Below are positions 10,526-21,835 of a stretch of DNA of 64,000 nt, in pieces. Each line of letters starts with the position of its first letter. Within the stretch, counting starts at the first letter, position 1. Origin of the DNA: Euptelea pleiosperma (taxonomy: Eukaryota > Streptophyta > Magnoliopsida > Ranunculales > Eupteleaceae); assembly GCA_035048495.1 (NCBI GenBank), contig CM068549.1, positions 17,703,103-17,767,102 on the forward strand, given 5' to 3'. A program made the position numbers and the translations under genes. Below the pieces are notes generated by a model. That model was not told where the DNA came from. It searched no databases and saw only the letters and a list, made by a program, of their open reading frames with translations.

Positions 10526-12010
10526 CAGGGCCGTCTGGATACAAGTTGAGGCATAAGGCGAAAACTCTAGATGGGGCCTTCTTTGTATTTAATATATATT
10601 ATTATAAATAATATTTAATTCTATAAAATAATATTTTTATCTAAAATATATTTTTCTCATTTTTTTAGATGCAAAATTACTAATTAAATTTTTGTATTCA
10701 AGTTTTACTAAAATAGCAATTTCAATAGATAATATAGGTAATTCGGTTAATATTTCTTGTGACATTGTTAATCGTAAGTAAGATTTTATCTATTATAATT
10801 TTGAAAAGTTTTTTTCTACAGAAGCAACTGTCACGGGTATTGTCAATAATATTCGGTAAGCAATGTACGCATTTGGAAAAGAATCTAGTATTTAAATATA
10901 ATTCAGAGTTTCAATTGGACTTTTTATTTCTATTTGTAAAACTTCTCTTAAGACTTGAAGCTCTGAAAGCAAATCTAAGCCGTCAATATCAGAAAACTCT
11001 TCAACCCTACTTGGTTCCCTAGCTACACTTTGTAGTGCAATTGGGGCACTTGCGTTGTAATCACTTACAATGCAAGTTACTTGCAATTGTTTGGTTCACG
11101 CCCTGTAAATAGATGCAAACGAAGTTTAGCTGATTGGTTGGTAGTGAATTGCAAAAGAATGCAATGGAATATTTTATTTCTTGAATTTATAAAAGAAATG
11201 CACAATAAAATTATTATTGCTATCATTTTGTTTTTATTATTATTATTTTTTTTTTGGAGGGGAAAGCTTGGGGTAAGGCGCCCCGATCAACTATATCAAA
11301 AAAATAAAAAACTAAAAAATAAAAAATAAAAAGATAATAATAATAAAATAATCACCCCAGTTATTATTATTATTATTTTTTTTGAAAGAAAAAAAGTTGA
11401 GCTAATACAATGCACCCACTTGCATCAGTCTTTGGGCTACACTTGCTTGCATCTATTTTGTTAAGGAGTTTGCAAGGGCTTGGAATCCACTTGCACGGTA
11501 GTTCATTTGCACACCTCCAACCAATCACTTGCAATCCCAAAATTGTGGCAAGTGAGTGCATTGCACTCAATTTGCTATGAATCGAGCAAGGCCTTCATCT
11601 TTTAGAAAATATTCAAGACTAAGACTATTTTTTTAAACTGTCATTATCTAATGATTTTAATTTTTTACAATATCTTCATTTTTTTAAATTGTTCAAACCT
11701 ACTCTGAATTAAAGAAATGGCTTGATCTATTATATATTAAAAATAATTAATTTTAACAGATTCTTCAGCTAATTGTATTGACTCATCATCAACATTCTCA
11801 TCAAACTATTTCTTTCTTCGAATTATGTGTCTTTCATAAAATACATGTTATGTTTTCATTTAGCTACAATCTCTAGCTGCAATCATAACTAAAGTAAATC
11901 CATTTTCTCTATATTTATTAAAAAAAACTAATAAGACATTTTAATTGCTTTATAGCAACATCAATATATTGTCTTTAGATTATAAGTTTTTGATAAATAA
12001 GTTAATAACA
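10526..12010 (-). pseudogene. hAT transposase relic (C-terminal part), interrupted by a MITE
   Basis: On the minus strand, 11005-10640 encodes fragments typical of the hAT C-terminal dimerisation region, including LLSELQVLREVLQIE and, in another frame, a segment around 10880-10740 with the hATC pattern (RILLTIPVTVAS, SYLRLTMSQE). Further fragments of the central hAT transposase are readable at 12010-11600. The part between them, 10998-11592, is a nested MITE. The sequence CAGGGCCGTCTGG at 10526 matches a common plant hAT terminus (CAGGGCCGNCT) and probably marks the 3' end of the element. The 5' end is cut by, or lies beyond, the CACTA terminus at 12042. Many stops and frameshifts show that it is inactive. 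Confidence 0.72.
10998..11592. mobile_element. MITE nested in the hAT relic, itself interrupted
   Basis: The left end (CCCTACTTGGTTC) and right end (GAATCGAGCAAGGCC) are inverted repeats related to the MITE at 7546. The inner words (CTTGCATCTATTTTGTTAAGG, GTGGCAAGTGAGTGCATTGC) match that family closely. An AT-rich insert of about 180 bases at 11215-11395 makes this copy longer than the others. The flanking hAT coding fragments continue on both sides, which supports insertion into the transposase. Confidence 0.62.
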
Positions 12011-12041
12011 AATATTATATCATATCAAATAATCATGCCTA

Positions 12042-12230
12042 CACTACTAGATGAATTGGGTTTGGCGTCGGTTAGTTTCGGTGTGATCGCGTCGATTTTA
12101 TAAAAAATCGACGCAAATTTTTCGGAAAAATATTCGTCGATTTTACAAAAACGGACGCGAGTTAGTTTATAGTTGATTTTTATAAAAACTGAAGTTATTT
12201 ACTTTATTTATAAACCCGATCGAATTATTT
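12042..12230 (+). mobile_element. CACTA (En/Spm) terminus with subterminal repeats
   Basis: The sequence begins CACTACTAGATGAATTGGG, followed by GCGTCGATTTTATAAAAAATCGACGC-type inverted words repeated at 12090-12190. A CACTA start with GCGTCG subterminal palindromes is characteristic of CACTA transposons. The opposite terminus was not found, so the full element cannot be delimited. Confidence 0.65.
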
Positions 12231-12454
12231 CCCTCTTCTCTCCTGTGCGCGAAAACTCATTGCTCTCCCTTTCCAAACCCTAGCTTTGCCCCTCTAAGCC
12301 CTAGCTCTTCTTCTCCCTCTCCAAGCACGTCCATTGTCGCTCCCCTCCATCGCCCCACTGTCTTTCGCTTGCTGTCGTTGCCATCGCCGTCGCACGTTGC
12401 TTAGCTTTCAAATAGCTCACCCTAGCCCAAGTGAGTGTCTCTCTCTCTTCTTCT
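12231..12454. other. 5'UTR-like segment inside the CACTA element
   Basis: The segment is pyrimidine-rich with two CCCTAG words (AAACCCTAGC at about 12276 and AGCCCTAGC near 12297) and CT microsatellite-like tracts at 12437-12455. This composition resembles plant 5' untranslated leaders and may be captured host sequence. No coding frame can be supported. Confidence 0.35.
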
Positions 12455-12535
12455 AAGTGCAAATGAGTTGCATTGCAATCACTTACCATAGTTTTTGGGC
12501 TGCACATGCTTGAATCCATTTTCTAAGGATTAGGG
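12455..12535. mobile_element. MITE fragment
   Basis: About 80 bases match the 7546 family (GTTGCATTGCAATCACTTACCA, GGGCTGCACATGCTTG). Only one arm is present. Confidence 0.55.
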
Positions 12536-12544
12536 GTCATTTTT

Positions 12545-12983
12545 GTTTTTTACCGTTAACTTGAAACCCATATTTGATGGTGTTAAAAATTTCAGAATGC
12601 AATGATTTTTTGTAGGGGTGATCTATATGGTAAAGAGATCACCCTCAGAAAAATTCAAATCATTCCGATATTCATAACATGGTTTACATGTTGAAGAATT
12701 ATGGTCTGTCTATTTTTTACCGTCAACTTGAAACCCACATTTGATGGTGTTAGAAATTTCAGAATGTGCTGATTTTTTGTAGGGGTGATCTATATGGTGA
12801 GGAGATCACCCTTAGAAAAATTCAAATTATTCTGATATTCATAACATGGTTTATAGGTTGAAGAATTATGGTCTGTCTATTTTTTACCGTTAACTTGAAA
12901 CCCACATTTGATGGTGTTAGAAATTTCAGAATGCGCTGCTTTTTTGTAGGGGTGATCTATATGGTGAGATCACCCTCAGAAAA
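12545..12983. repeat. Tandem repeat, period 167 bp, about 2.6 copies
   Basis: Units start with TACCGTTAACTTGAAACCC at 12551, 12718 and 12885, giving an exact period of 167 bp in both steps. Each unit contains a short inverted pair (GGTGATCTATATGG and GATCACC). The third unit stops at about 12983, where the truncated copia element begins. A single diverged unit is in the 1-790 block and a fragment is at 23528. Confidence 0.88.
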
Positions 12984-13084
12984 AGAGAAACTTATTTATT
13001 AAAATAATGCAAGTTACAATGCTTGAATCTAATTTATTCATAAAAGAAAATAATATCAGTCTATTTTCATTAATTTGTCAAAAT

Positions 13085-14921
13085 ACAAAGAGAATGTGGA
13101 TCCAGACCTCCATTGTTTGATGGAGAAGACTGTGCCTATTAAAAAGCTAAGATGAGGGCTTTTCTAAAGTCTATTGATGAAAGAGTCTGGATGGCTGTAA
13201 TAGATGGTTGGTCACTACCCACAATGACGGTAGGAGATAAAACTATTCTTAAACCAAAAGTCGGCTGAAGCAAAGAGGACATTGACTATTGTTGTCTAAA
13301 TAGCAAAAGGCTAAATGTTATTTTTAATGCGGTTGGTAATAATGAGTTTCGAAGAATCTCTACATGTTCATTGGCTAAAGAAGCATGGGACATTCTCAAA
13401 GTCCCCGTGAAGGAACGTCAGCGGTTAAAATTTTTAAACTACAAATGCTGATCACTAAGTTTGAATCCATAAGAATATAGGAGAATGACACATTCACTGA
13501 GTTCTATGCCCAACTCAGTAATATTGTGAATTCTGCACACAACTTGGGTGAAAGCATTCCTGAACCCAAAGTAGTTCAAAAAATCTTGAGATCCTTACTT
13601 AATAGGTTTTAGGCTAAGGTAACAGCTATTAAGAAGAACAAGGATATTGACTCTCTTAAAATTAATGAGCTGGCTGGGTCTCTACAAACTTATGAGATGA
13701 ATTTGAGATAACCAAATAAATCAAATGGTTTAACCCTTAAAATTTCGAAAGCTAAGGACTCAGAGTCAGATGTTGACTCTGAAGTTGAAATGGCATTATT
13801 TGTTAAAAAGTTCAAAAAGTTTTTTCGTTCTAAAAATGATAGATTTAAGAACAATAAAACTTTTGATAAATCTAAAGAACATGCCAAACCTCATGAAAGA
13901 GGTAGCAGAAGTGAAATGACCCATAGGGAAAGCTGCTCAAGTGAACCCCAATGTTTCAAATGTAAGGGTTTTTGTCACTTTACTAATGTTTGTCCAAACA
14001 AAGAAGAATATAAAGGCAAGGCAAAAGCCTTCAATGCCACATGGGATGAAGAATCAGAAGACAATTCTGATGATTCAGCTAACAATGAAAAGACTGATAA
14101 GTATACAGCTTTTGTTGTTCGGTTTAATAGTCCATATGGATCTCATGGAAAATCCAAAAAAAGTAATGATGAGAGTTTGGAAGACTCTTACAATGAGGAC
14201 TCGGATGACTCAGCAGTTGGTGTGAAAGAACTGTACGATGAATCAATAAAATTCATTAAGGCAAATAAAGTTTTATCTAATAGAGTTAATTGTCTTAACT
14301 TTGAAAATGTTGCCTCATTGATCGACACTGAAAAATTAAAAGTGTTAATTATTGATTTAGAACAAGAGAATGAGTCTCTGTTAAAAATGAACAAGTCACT
14401 GGAATGTGAATTCCAAACTTGTATGACATAAAGAATCTCTAGAAAATAAGCTTCTTAAAACTAATAGGGATGTGTCAGGATTCTCATCTAGCTCTACAAA
14501 GCTTGATAAGATTCTTCGTGTGGGTAAAGTCTACAGAGACAAACATGGCTTGGGCTACAAACCATATCAAGAAAAATGGTCTTCTTCCAAGACAACTTTT
14601 GTTAAGGCACAAGCTATTCCCACTCAGATTATTGACCAAATCAAAGTTGTCAAAAGCAATCGTCCTTATGCGTACTCCAAAAATTTAGGTCATGTGATTA
14701 GAAACTGTCATAAACTGATAAGAGGACATCAAAATAATCTAGAGAAAGAGGTGACATCAACTCAGAATGTGGAGAGTCAAAAATTTCCTATGAAGACACA
14801 TTATGAGCTAAATAGATTAGATGTGCTATCTAAGAAGATGAAAGACCTACTGGAAAGGTCTAGAGATTTAATCAAGGAGATTGAGTCTCTTGAGAAATTC
14901 AAACATCCTCAGAGTCTATAA
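13085..14921 (+). pseudogene. gag: Copia-type gag polyprotein relic
   Basis: The Gag protein forms the retrotransposon particle and binds its RNA. The start resembles the UBN2/copia gag N-terminus (RPPLFDGEDCAY, then an in-frame stop where a Trp is usual). Helix-rich gag sequence follows to about 13710. An open segment at 13790-14431 has a CCHC-type zinc knuckle (CFKCKGFCHFTNVCP), acidic stretches and a coiled-coil region. The last open segment, 14472-14921, has the phrase KLDKILRVGKVYRDKHGLGY and NLGHVIRNCHKL, the latter a second knuckle whose first cysteines are replaced (YAYS). Several stops and frameshifts are present. The long Gag with a coiled coil recalls the SIRE/Maximus lineage, which is an inference. 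Confidence 0.85.
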
Positions 14922-16190
14922 CTCAAAAGAGAAGAGATCCTAAGAAAATTAGTCTATCCACTAAAATCACATCTGTGTGGGTTAGAAAAGATTCTCTAAA
15001 GGAAAATTGCTCTAAAGTATCCTATTTCTGAACAATGTGCTCCTTATCCCTTCGTATTTTCCATTCTTATTATCTGTAGAGGAATTTTTTTTTCTTTTGT
15101 TTTCTTTTTATTTTGCTTTGCTTTGAAGAATAAAAATTGAAAATTTTCAAAAAATCAAAAGATCAAATGTTAAGAAGAATGCTAAAATTATTATTTAAAT
15201 ATACTATTTTGATGAACAGTAATTTTTTAGAACATTCAAAGAACAAGATCTTAACTCTGTTAGTAAAGTTTTACTAATCTCGGTATTATATCTTTTAATT
15301 ATTATGATTGGTCAATTTTACTAGTGTGCATTAGTGGATTATTGAAACAGTATCTCATATTTTTCACATGCACACTGATTATTACTATGGGAATGGATTT
15401 GGTAGAGGTGTGAGGTCTTGTATTATTGGAATTAGGAATAAACCTTTACTGACTATAACTTCAAATTAGTAGTGTTCTCGCTTTTAGTTGATTTTGAAAC
15501 TGCACCATAGTCTACTGTTGACCTCCCAATGTAAGTTATTGTTCTACGGAAACAACTACCTCCAAAAATTAGTGTGAAAGCCATTTGTATGGCCCTGTTT
15601 GAAATAGTAATCCGATTCTTATTGCTGCAAAAAGGGCTAACTACGTGGAGAGTGAAAGCTACCAATTTTTAAAGTAAATAAAAAGGGTGTAAAAAATAGC
15701 TAATTTGCTAGAAAATTTTTTATCCACTAGTAAATACTCATGTACAAAAGTATGTGAAAACCCTTAATAACTCTAATGAGGATTTTATGATCGGATACAG
15801 GATACCTCCAGATTCTGATTCTTATGAGAAATTATTATTGAAATCTATCCAGTACCACAGATAAAATCAGTTCACTTACACTTGATGATATTACTGTTGA
15901 TATTTGAATCTATGATTACTAGTGATTTGTGATTTGCGCTAATTTCTAAAGGAGTTGATATTTCTGATAAAGCAAAGATTGAACTAATATGTTTAATTTT
16001 TTTCTCAAATATACTCAGTGTTTAGTGCCTATCAAGATTGATTCATGAATTGAATTCTAACATTTTTCTGAATATTATCTTGGTTTATTATCTTTTCTTG
16101 AGTTGTTTAAAAATGATATTTGGTTTGAAAAGATTTAATTGGGGGTCTTGGAGAATGAGCCTATTGGTTTAAAAATAATTATTTTCCCCC
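14922..16190 (+). other. Non-coding middle of the copia-type element
   Basis: This stretch is where protease, integrase and reverse transcriptase would be expected. I find no DTG/DSG protease motif, no HHCC or DDE integrase motif and no YVDD reverse transcriptase motif in any frame. The sequence is AT-rich with no long frame. Confidence 0.6.
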
Positions 16191-16198
16191 GAGTCAAA

Positions 16199-16365
16199 GT
16201 CCAATCGATTGGACTCTAAGGACCAATCGATCGGAACATTCCAATCGATTGGACTGTACAAACCAATCGATCGAATTTTTCCAAACGATTGGAAAATACA
16301 GACCAATCGATCAGATTTTCTCCAATTGATTGGCCACTTAACCCAATCGATTGGACAATGCGACG
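16199..16365. repeat. CCAATCGATTGG array inside the element body
   Basis: Eight exact or near copies of the palindrome, with CCAATCGATCGG-type variants, at about 20-25-base spacing. It lies about 230 bases upstream of the second ORF, as the LTR array lies upstream of the LTR TATA box. Confidence 0.85.
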
Positions 16366-16591
16366 CTCGATTTGATAAAACCCAAAATGGGTCATTTTCA
16401 ACCACAATCGATCCCTCCGCCTCCCAAATTTCTCATAATCGATCGCAAGTGCCCAATCTACTGTTCCCATATAGTTTTGTGGAGTAATTCTCTCGATTTC
16501 TCAAGCTTTCCACTTCATCTTCTTCATGAGTATTTGGGATTTTTTTGTTCAAATGGAGCTTTCTTGGTATTTTCTTCCGTTCGTGGTTCTT

Positions 16592-17752
16592 ATGGCGAGT
16601 AATCCTCTTCGGAGGAGGACCATTGTGAGTTCCGATGTTGAGAGTGATGATGAGGAACCACTTGTGCTACGTGCTCAATCTCACGCAAAACGAGGTAGAA
16701 GACTGGGTGGTTCTCAACATTCTGAGCGGGGAGAATCTTCTCGAGGTCCTAGGAGAGCTCGATCACGAGGTCGATCTAGACCCATAGAAATTTCTCTGGT
16801 AAGTGCTCACATTTCTCCATTTCTTCCTGATTCAGCTAGGGATGGGTTTGAGCATTTCATTGTTCGCAAATTCAACTACTCAATAGTGAATTTGGTACTA
16901 TCATGGGTTCAGTTGTTCATTCCATTTTCATCTCTCGCGAGTGGATTCTTGCTACGCGTCTGAACATCCCATTCTATCCTATTTTGGTTAAATTATTTTA
17001 TGCCAACATGCATTCTATCCAGTGTGATATCCAGAGTGAGCTATCGTTTGAGACTTATGTCTCTGGGGCTCACCTCACTATTACCCCTGATCTGATTTCT
17101 ACATTGTTGAGCATACCTCGTCCTTCTGCACCACATGAGTACATCCCTATGACTCATGTGTTGACGACTGACAAAGCCATCCTGACTGAGACTCTCACTA
17201 AACAGTCATTTGATTGGAGTACTTATATTCCACTTACATCTCTTCTCCCTGACTATCGATTGGTACAACATTGATCCACCTGGCCATGGAGCACAGGTGA
17301 ACATTGATTGCCTACAGCTACTCTATCATCTGGGTATTGGGTTTGTTATTGATCTCCCTAGATCCATGTTTAAGGCCATGGCCAGAACTCGTAGCCCATT
17401 GGCTAATCATCCTTGCCTTCCTTTCCCTATGCTTGTGAGGTCTATCCTTCTTCATCTAAATGTTCCGATTTCACCAACAGGGGAGGTCTGCTCTCCCATT
17501 GGACCATCTACTATCCGGAAGAGTATGTCTCAGGTTCGGATGGTGATTGAGGTTCCTCTGAATTTTGATGATCTTTTTGATGATGACTTGGGAGACGATT
17601 CTGAGCCAGGAGCACACCAGACCGATACGGAGATGCACCCTCCGGAGCCACATCCATCGTATGTACAGCCACCCGAGATGCATGGGCCATACACTTTAGA
17701 GTCTCTTCACCATCAGATGATTGGGTTTGACCAGCGACACACATCCTCATGA
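16592..17752 (+). pseudogene. ORF2, plant 'putative transposon protein'-like relic
   Basis: The reading region runs in three frames, broken near 16890 and 17265. The first part starts with MASNPLRRR, an acidic stretch (DVESDDEE) and a basic Arg-rich segment. The second part carries LVKLFYANMHS, then YVSGAHLTITPDLIS and LLSIPRPS. These match the pattern of the plant-specific 'putative plant transposon protein' domain (xxFYANL, VRGxxVxFS, LGxP). The third part continues with LPFPMLVRSILLHLNV and an acidic Pro-rich tail. The function of the family is unknown. The upstream ATG at 16526 is in frame but leads with a hydrophobic stretch, so I prefer 16592. Family assignment is from memory of the pattern. 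Confidence 0.6.
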
Positions 17753-18536
17753 GAAGCGGACGACTTAGAGCTTTCGTCGCTTGGAGGAGGGTTAGGATCG
17801 AATGACTGGCACTCTGACAGATATGCAAAGATACATAGAGTATCAGTTCACGATGATGAGATTCAGACAGCATTCACCGTTTTAGGGTCCGAATCAGCAT
17901 GATGGTACCGGCCCATAGGCCTAGTCTCCTCGAGAGAGACTACTTTAGAGTTATCTGTAGTTTTCTACTTTTAGATCTTGTGTACTCAGATAAACTCTTT
18001 GTCTTAGTGGTTATACTATTATTTTTCATTGCTGATGTATTAGAGAGTATAAACATTTTTATCTTTTTGTATGACATGGTAATGTTTGTATTTTGTTATA
18101 TATGTTATGCACTTGTTTTTCATGATGATATCTTTTGCATGATAATTATTTGCTTATATTTCTGTACCGTTATCATTCTGTGACAAAAAGGGAGACAATC
18201 ATAGAGATAAAAACAAGTAGATGCATGAGATAGGGGGAGAGAAATTAATGGAGAGAAAAATTGTTGATATTATTTTTCCAATTTCACTACTTGTGATGTG
18301 CATAATTAAGTCACTGCATTTTATTGGTTTATTGATTGTCGATGATATTACATAGTATATGTTGGTAGAATGTGTAGGGAACAAATCAAAAGCTATTTTA
18401 TTATCTGTTCAATTATCTCCGAGAGATTATTAGATAGTGAGTTAATCATGTAAAAGGGGTGAGATTGTAATTAATTTTTGTTTACCTTCTTTATAATTAA
18501 ATTTTTTTTTTGTCACAGAATTGCCAAATGGAAGAT
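17753..18536 (+). other. 3' untranslated part of the element with polypurine tract
   Basis: T-rich sequence (17930-18180) is followed by AAAAAGGGAGACA at 18184 and GATAGGGGGAGAG at 18230. Copia elements of the SIRE group often carry purine tracts of this kind near the 3' LTR. AAATGGAAGAT immediately precedes the LTR start at 18537 and probably served as the plus-strand primer. The hydrophobic frame at 17899-18183 reflects T-rich DNA. Confidence 0.5.
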
Positions 18537-18620
18537 TGTAAGGAATATTTTCATATTCAATTTGGCAAAGATTCCGTATGACATAAAAATATTCTTGTAA
18601 CCGTTCCTACGAGCACTAGT
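18537..18620 (+). mobile_element. 3' LTR, first segment
   Basis: TGTAAGGAATATTTTC onward matches the first 84 bases of the solo LTR at 3072. It breaks off after GAGCACTAGT, where an inverted LTR is inserted. Confidence 0.85.
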
Positions 18621-20175
18621 TGAAATTCAACCGGTCCGTTCTCTTTAACTCAATATACCTAGAAGGAGGGGTTGATTAGGTATTTAAAATTAATTATACC
18701 TATACAGTTTTACTGGTCTATGGTATGGGGATAAAATCTCATGCCTTGGTTGTTTGAAAAAGACTTATCACAACCGACTCAAATCAAATATACCTCCGTA
18801 GTATATTGTCTTTTTGTCGTTTGATCTAATCATGATAGAATGCGGAATAAACAAACAATCATACAAGACAAGATATTTTTACGTGGAAACCTTAGCCAAG
18901 GAAAAACCACGAGACTACGTCTAGACGGAAAGTATCACTAACTGAAAAGTTAAACGAAACAAAGGTTACCTACGCAGCACCGTTGCAAATACAGCATCCA
19001 ACTTTAGCCAAGGCCCACTGCCGATGCGTCCACGTCCTCTGAATCAACGCCACGAATCCACACGCGCCCTTCCAGCCAAAAAGCCTTATCCGCTTGTTTA
19101 GTTTGGTACACCCCAAACCTACCTTCGACCGGCTCCTTCAATCTTAATTCTCAACACTCCCACCTTTGCAGAAGTTGAAGGATTCAGTACACCCTGAACC
19201 CTAAGTTGCTCAAAAGGTGTTTGAGTCACACTGGTACTCTCAGGCTTACTAAGTTGAATATAGAAGTAAAAAACCTAGGCTGAGTAAAGATCAAGCTATT
19301 GGCTTTGATCGAAGAGAACAAGCTCACAAGATGTGAATGAAAATAAGCTTCTTGTTCTTCGAATTGAACACTCTAATAAATATAGCATTTGCTTCTCTCT
19401 CTTGAAGATTGAGTCACTATGTGTTTCTGTGTATGTTTAGAAAAGGCATAGAAGGGTTCTATTTATAGAATTCCAAGACCTTGAGTCGTGTGGAACATGA
19501 GATAATGGAACCATGAATTTCATATCTGAGAAAACCGATTCTGTTCAAGGTCCAATCGATTGTACACTTGGTCTAATCGATTGGGGCCAAGTGTCCAATC
19601 GATTAGGCTTAATAAGTTTTATGTTCCGAAGGCACCAATCAATTGCACAGGGTTCTCCAATCTATTTGACATTTATAACTTTTTGTCCCGAAGGCTCCAA
19701 TCGATTACCCAGAGTCTCCAATCGATTACACAGTGTCTCCAATCGATTGTACTCAATTATGTTTCTGCCTCGTAGTCTCCAATCGATTGGGCTATGTCCA
19801 ATCGATTGGAGATACATGTCCAATCGATTGGACTTTCCCACTAGTCAATATAATTGAATTTGACTCGGGTCTGTCCAATGACTCAGTTTGACCATTATAT
19901 TTAGTTCATTTTAATCAATTCCTATGGCCACTAAGTCACATACCTTCTTAATCGAGCGTACACGATTGTTAACTGACAAATCGGCAGTTATTCAGATGAC
20001 TCCTGTCGTCAACCGTCTGATTCTTACTGTCTCTGTCTTTTAGTCTTCACGTAGTTGGCAAAGTATGCATACCACGACATCTTCACACTACACTTGCGCT
20101 CGTAGGAACTGTTACAAGAATATTTTTATGTCAAACGAAATCTTTGCTAAATTGAATATGAAAATATTCATTACA
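18621..20175 (-). mobile_element. Inverted solo LTR nested in the 3' LTR
   Basis: Read on the minus strand this is a complete LTR of the same family, from TGTAATGAATATTTTCAT (20175 downward) to TTGAATTTCA (ending at 18621). It has its own TATA box at 19460-19467 and palindrome array at 19550-19840. The host LTR resumes at about 20176. The bases next to the two ends (CTAGT and CCAAT) agree at only three of five positions, so the target duplication has decayed or the joint was altered. Confidence 0.85.
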
Positions 20176-21717
20176 CCAATGTAGTGTGAAGATGTCGTGG
20201 TACGCATACTTCGCCCACTACATGAAGACTAGAAGACAAAGACAGCAAGGATCAAACGGTTGACAACAGGAGTCATCTGAGTAACTGTCCATTTGTGGGT
20301 TATAGATTGTGTACGCTCGCTTAGGAAGATAAGTGACTTAGTGGCCATAGGAATAGGTTTAAAACGAATAAAATATAATAGTCAAACCTAGTCCTTGGAC
20401 AGACCCGAGTCTTAGTCAAAGTTATTGACTTTTGGGAGAATCCGATTGATTGAAAGACTCTGTAAAATCGATTAGAGGCTACGAAGCAGAACATGATCAA
20501 AGCCCAATCGATAGACACATCTGTAAAATCGATTGGAGTCTACAAGATAGAACATGATCAAAACCCAATCGATTGGATATATTTATAAAATCAATTAGAG
20601 TCTGCGAGATAGAACATGATCATAGCCCAATCGATTGGAGCCTACGGGACAGAAACTTATTTAAGTTCGATCGATTGGACTATGTACAATCGATTAGATT
20701 TACAAAAAAAATTCACATCCGTACAAGGCCAATCGATTGGATCCAAAACCTAATCAATTGGACATTGCCCAATCGATTAAACCCAGAGTACAATCAATTG
20801 GATTTTACACGGATTAAATCTTTCTCAGATCTAAAATTCTAGTTCCCACGTTCTACAAGACATAGGGTTACGAATTCTATAAATATAACCCTTCTATACC
20901 TTCTCAAAAGACACAAACACTTATATACTTCAAGAGAGATAAGAAAATGTTTATTTATTAGAGTGTCCATTCGAAGAGAAATAAGCCTAGTTATCTCATT
21001 CACATCTTGTGAGCTTATTCCTCTCCTTGATCAAAGTCAAGTGCTTGATTCTTTACTCAGCTTAGGTCTCCCACATAGATATTCAACCTAGTAGCTTGAG
21101 TGTACCAATGTGACTCAACACCATTGAACAACCTAGGGTTCAGGGTGTACTGAATCATTCACCTTCGGCAAAGGCGGGAGTGTTGAGAATTAAGATCAGA
21201 GTGGCCGATCGACGGTAGGTTTGAGGTGTACCAAACTGAACAAGCGAACAAGGCTTCTTGGCTGGGAGGGCATGCGTAAACTCGTAGCGTTGATTCAGAT
21301 GAAGTGGACACATCGGTAGTAGGCCTTGGCTAAGGTTGGAAGCTGTAATTGTAACGATGCTGCGTAGGCAACCTTTGTTTCGTTTAACTTTCCAGTTAGT
21401 GATACTTTTCGTCTGGACGTAGTCCCATGATTTTTCCTTAACTAAGGTTTCTACGTAAAAATCTCTTATCTCGTGTGATTGTTTGTTTCTATTCCGCTAT
21501 TCATATTGATTATAACAAATGACGAAAAAAAAATATACTACGGAAGTATATTCGATTTGAGTCGGTTGTGATAATCCTTTATCAAACAACTAAGGCATAT
21601 GATTTTCTCCCCTACCATAGATCGGTAAAACTGTTTAGGTATAACTAATTTTAAATACCTAATCAACCCCCCTTCTAGGTATTTCCGATTAAAGAAAATG
21701 AACCTGTGGTTATTTCA
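20176..21717 (+). mobile_element. 3' LTR, second segment
   Basis: The segment continues the LTR from GTAGTGTGAAGATGTCG to its end TTATTTCA, including palindrome array 20447-20805 and TATA box 20878-20885. It aligns with the solo LTR at 3072 over its whole length. The following bases AAACA would be the target duplication, but the 5' partner is missing. Confidence 0.85.
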
Positions 21718-21835
21718 AAACACAGCGGTTGTCTCCCCCTCTTAGAGGCTTCATATATCCAAGGGCCCATAACAACCGTTACATAAAATAAAATTTAGAC
21801 GATTGGATTAATTTAACAGAGAAATTGTCTTCCCA

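Larger units (their letters stand above)
13085..21717 (+). mobile_element. 5'-truncated non-autonomous copia-type element with split 3' LTR
   Basis: The element comprises a gag relic (13085-14921), a non-coding middle, a second ORF (16592-17752), a purine-rich tract just before 18537 and a 3' LTR. The LTR is 18537-18620 continued at 20176-21717. No protease, integrase, reverse transcriptase or RNase H can be found between gag and the 3' LTR. No 5' LTR or primer binding site lies upstream in the window. The left edge meets the 167-bp repeat at about 12983, so the 5' part has been lost. Confidence 0.75.

Noticed and set aside
12231..12454. Start of a host gene with a pyrimidine-rich leader
   Set aside because: No coding sequence follows; the region lies between a CACTA end and its tandem repeat.
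15453..15665. Possible pol fragment of the copia element
   Set aside because: No integrase, reverse transcriptase or protease motif in any of the six frames between 14922 and 16190.
17899..18183. 94-residue hydrophobic frame that could suggest an envelope-like protein
   Set aside because: The DNA is T-rich and the frame lacks a signal peptide, glycosylation pattern or coiled coil; it lies in the 3' untranslated part.
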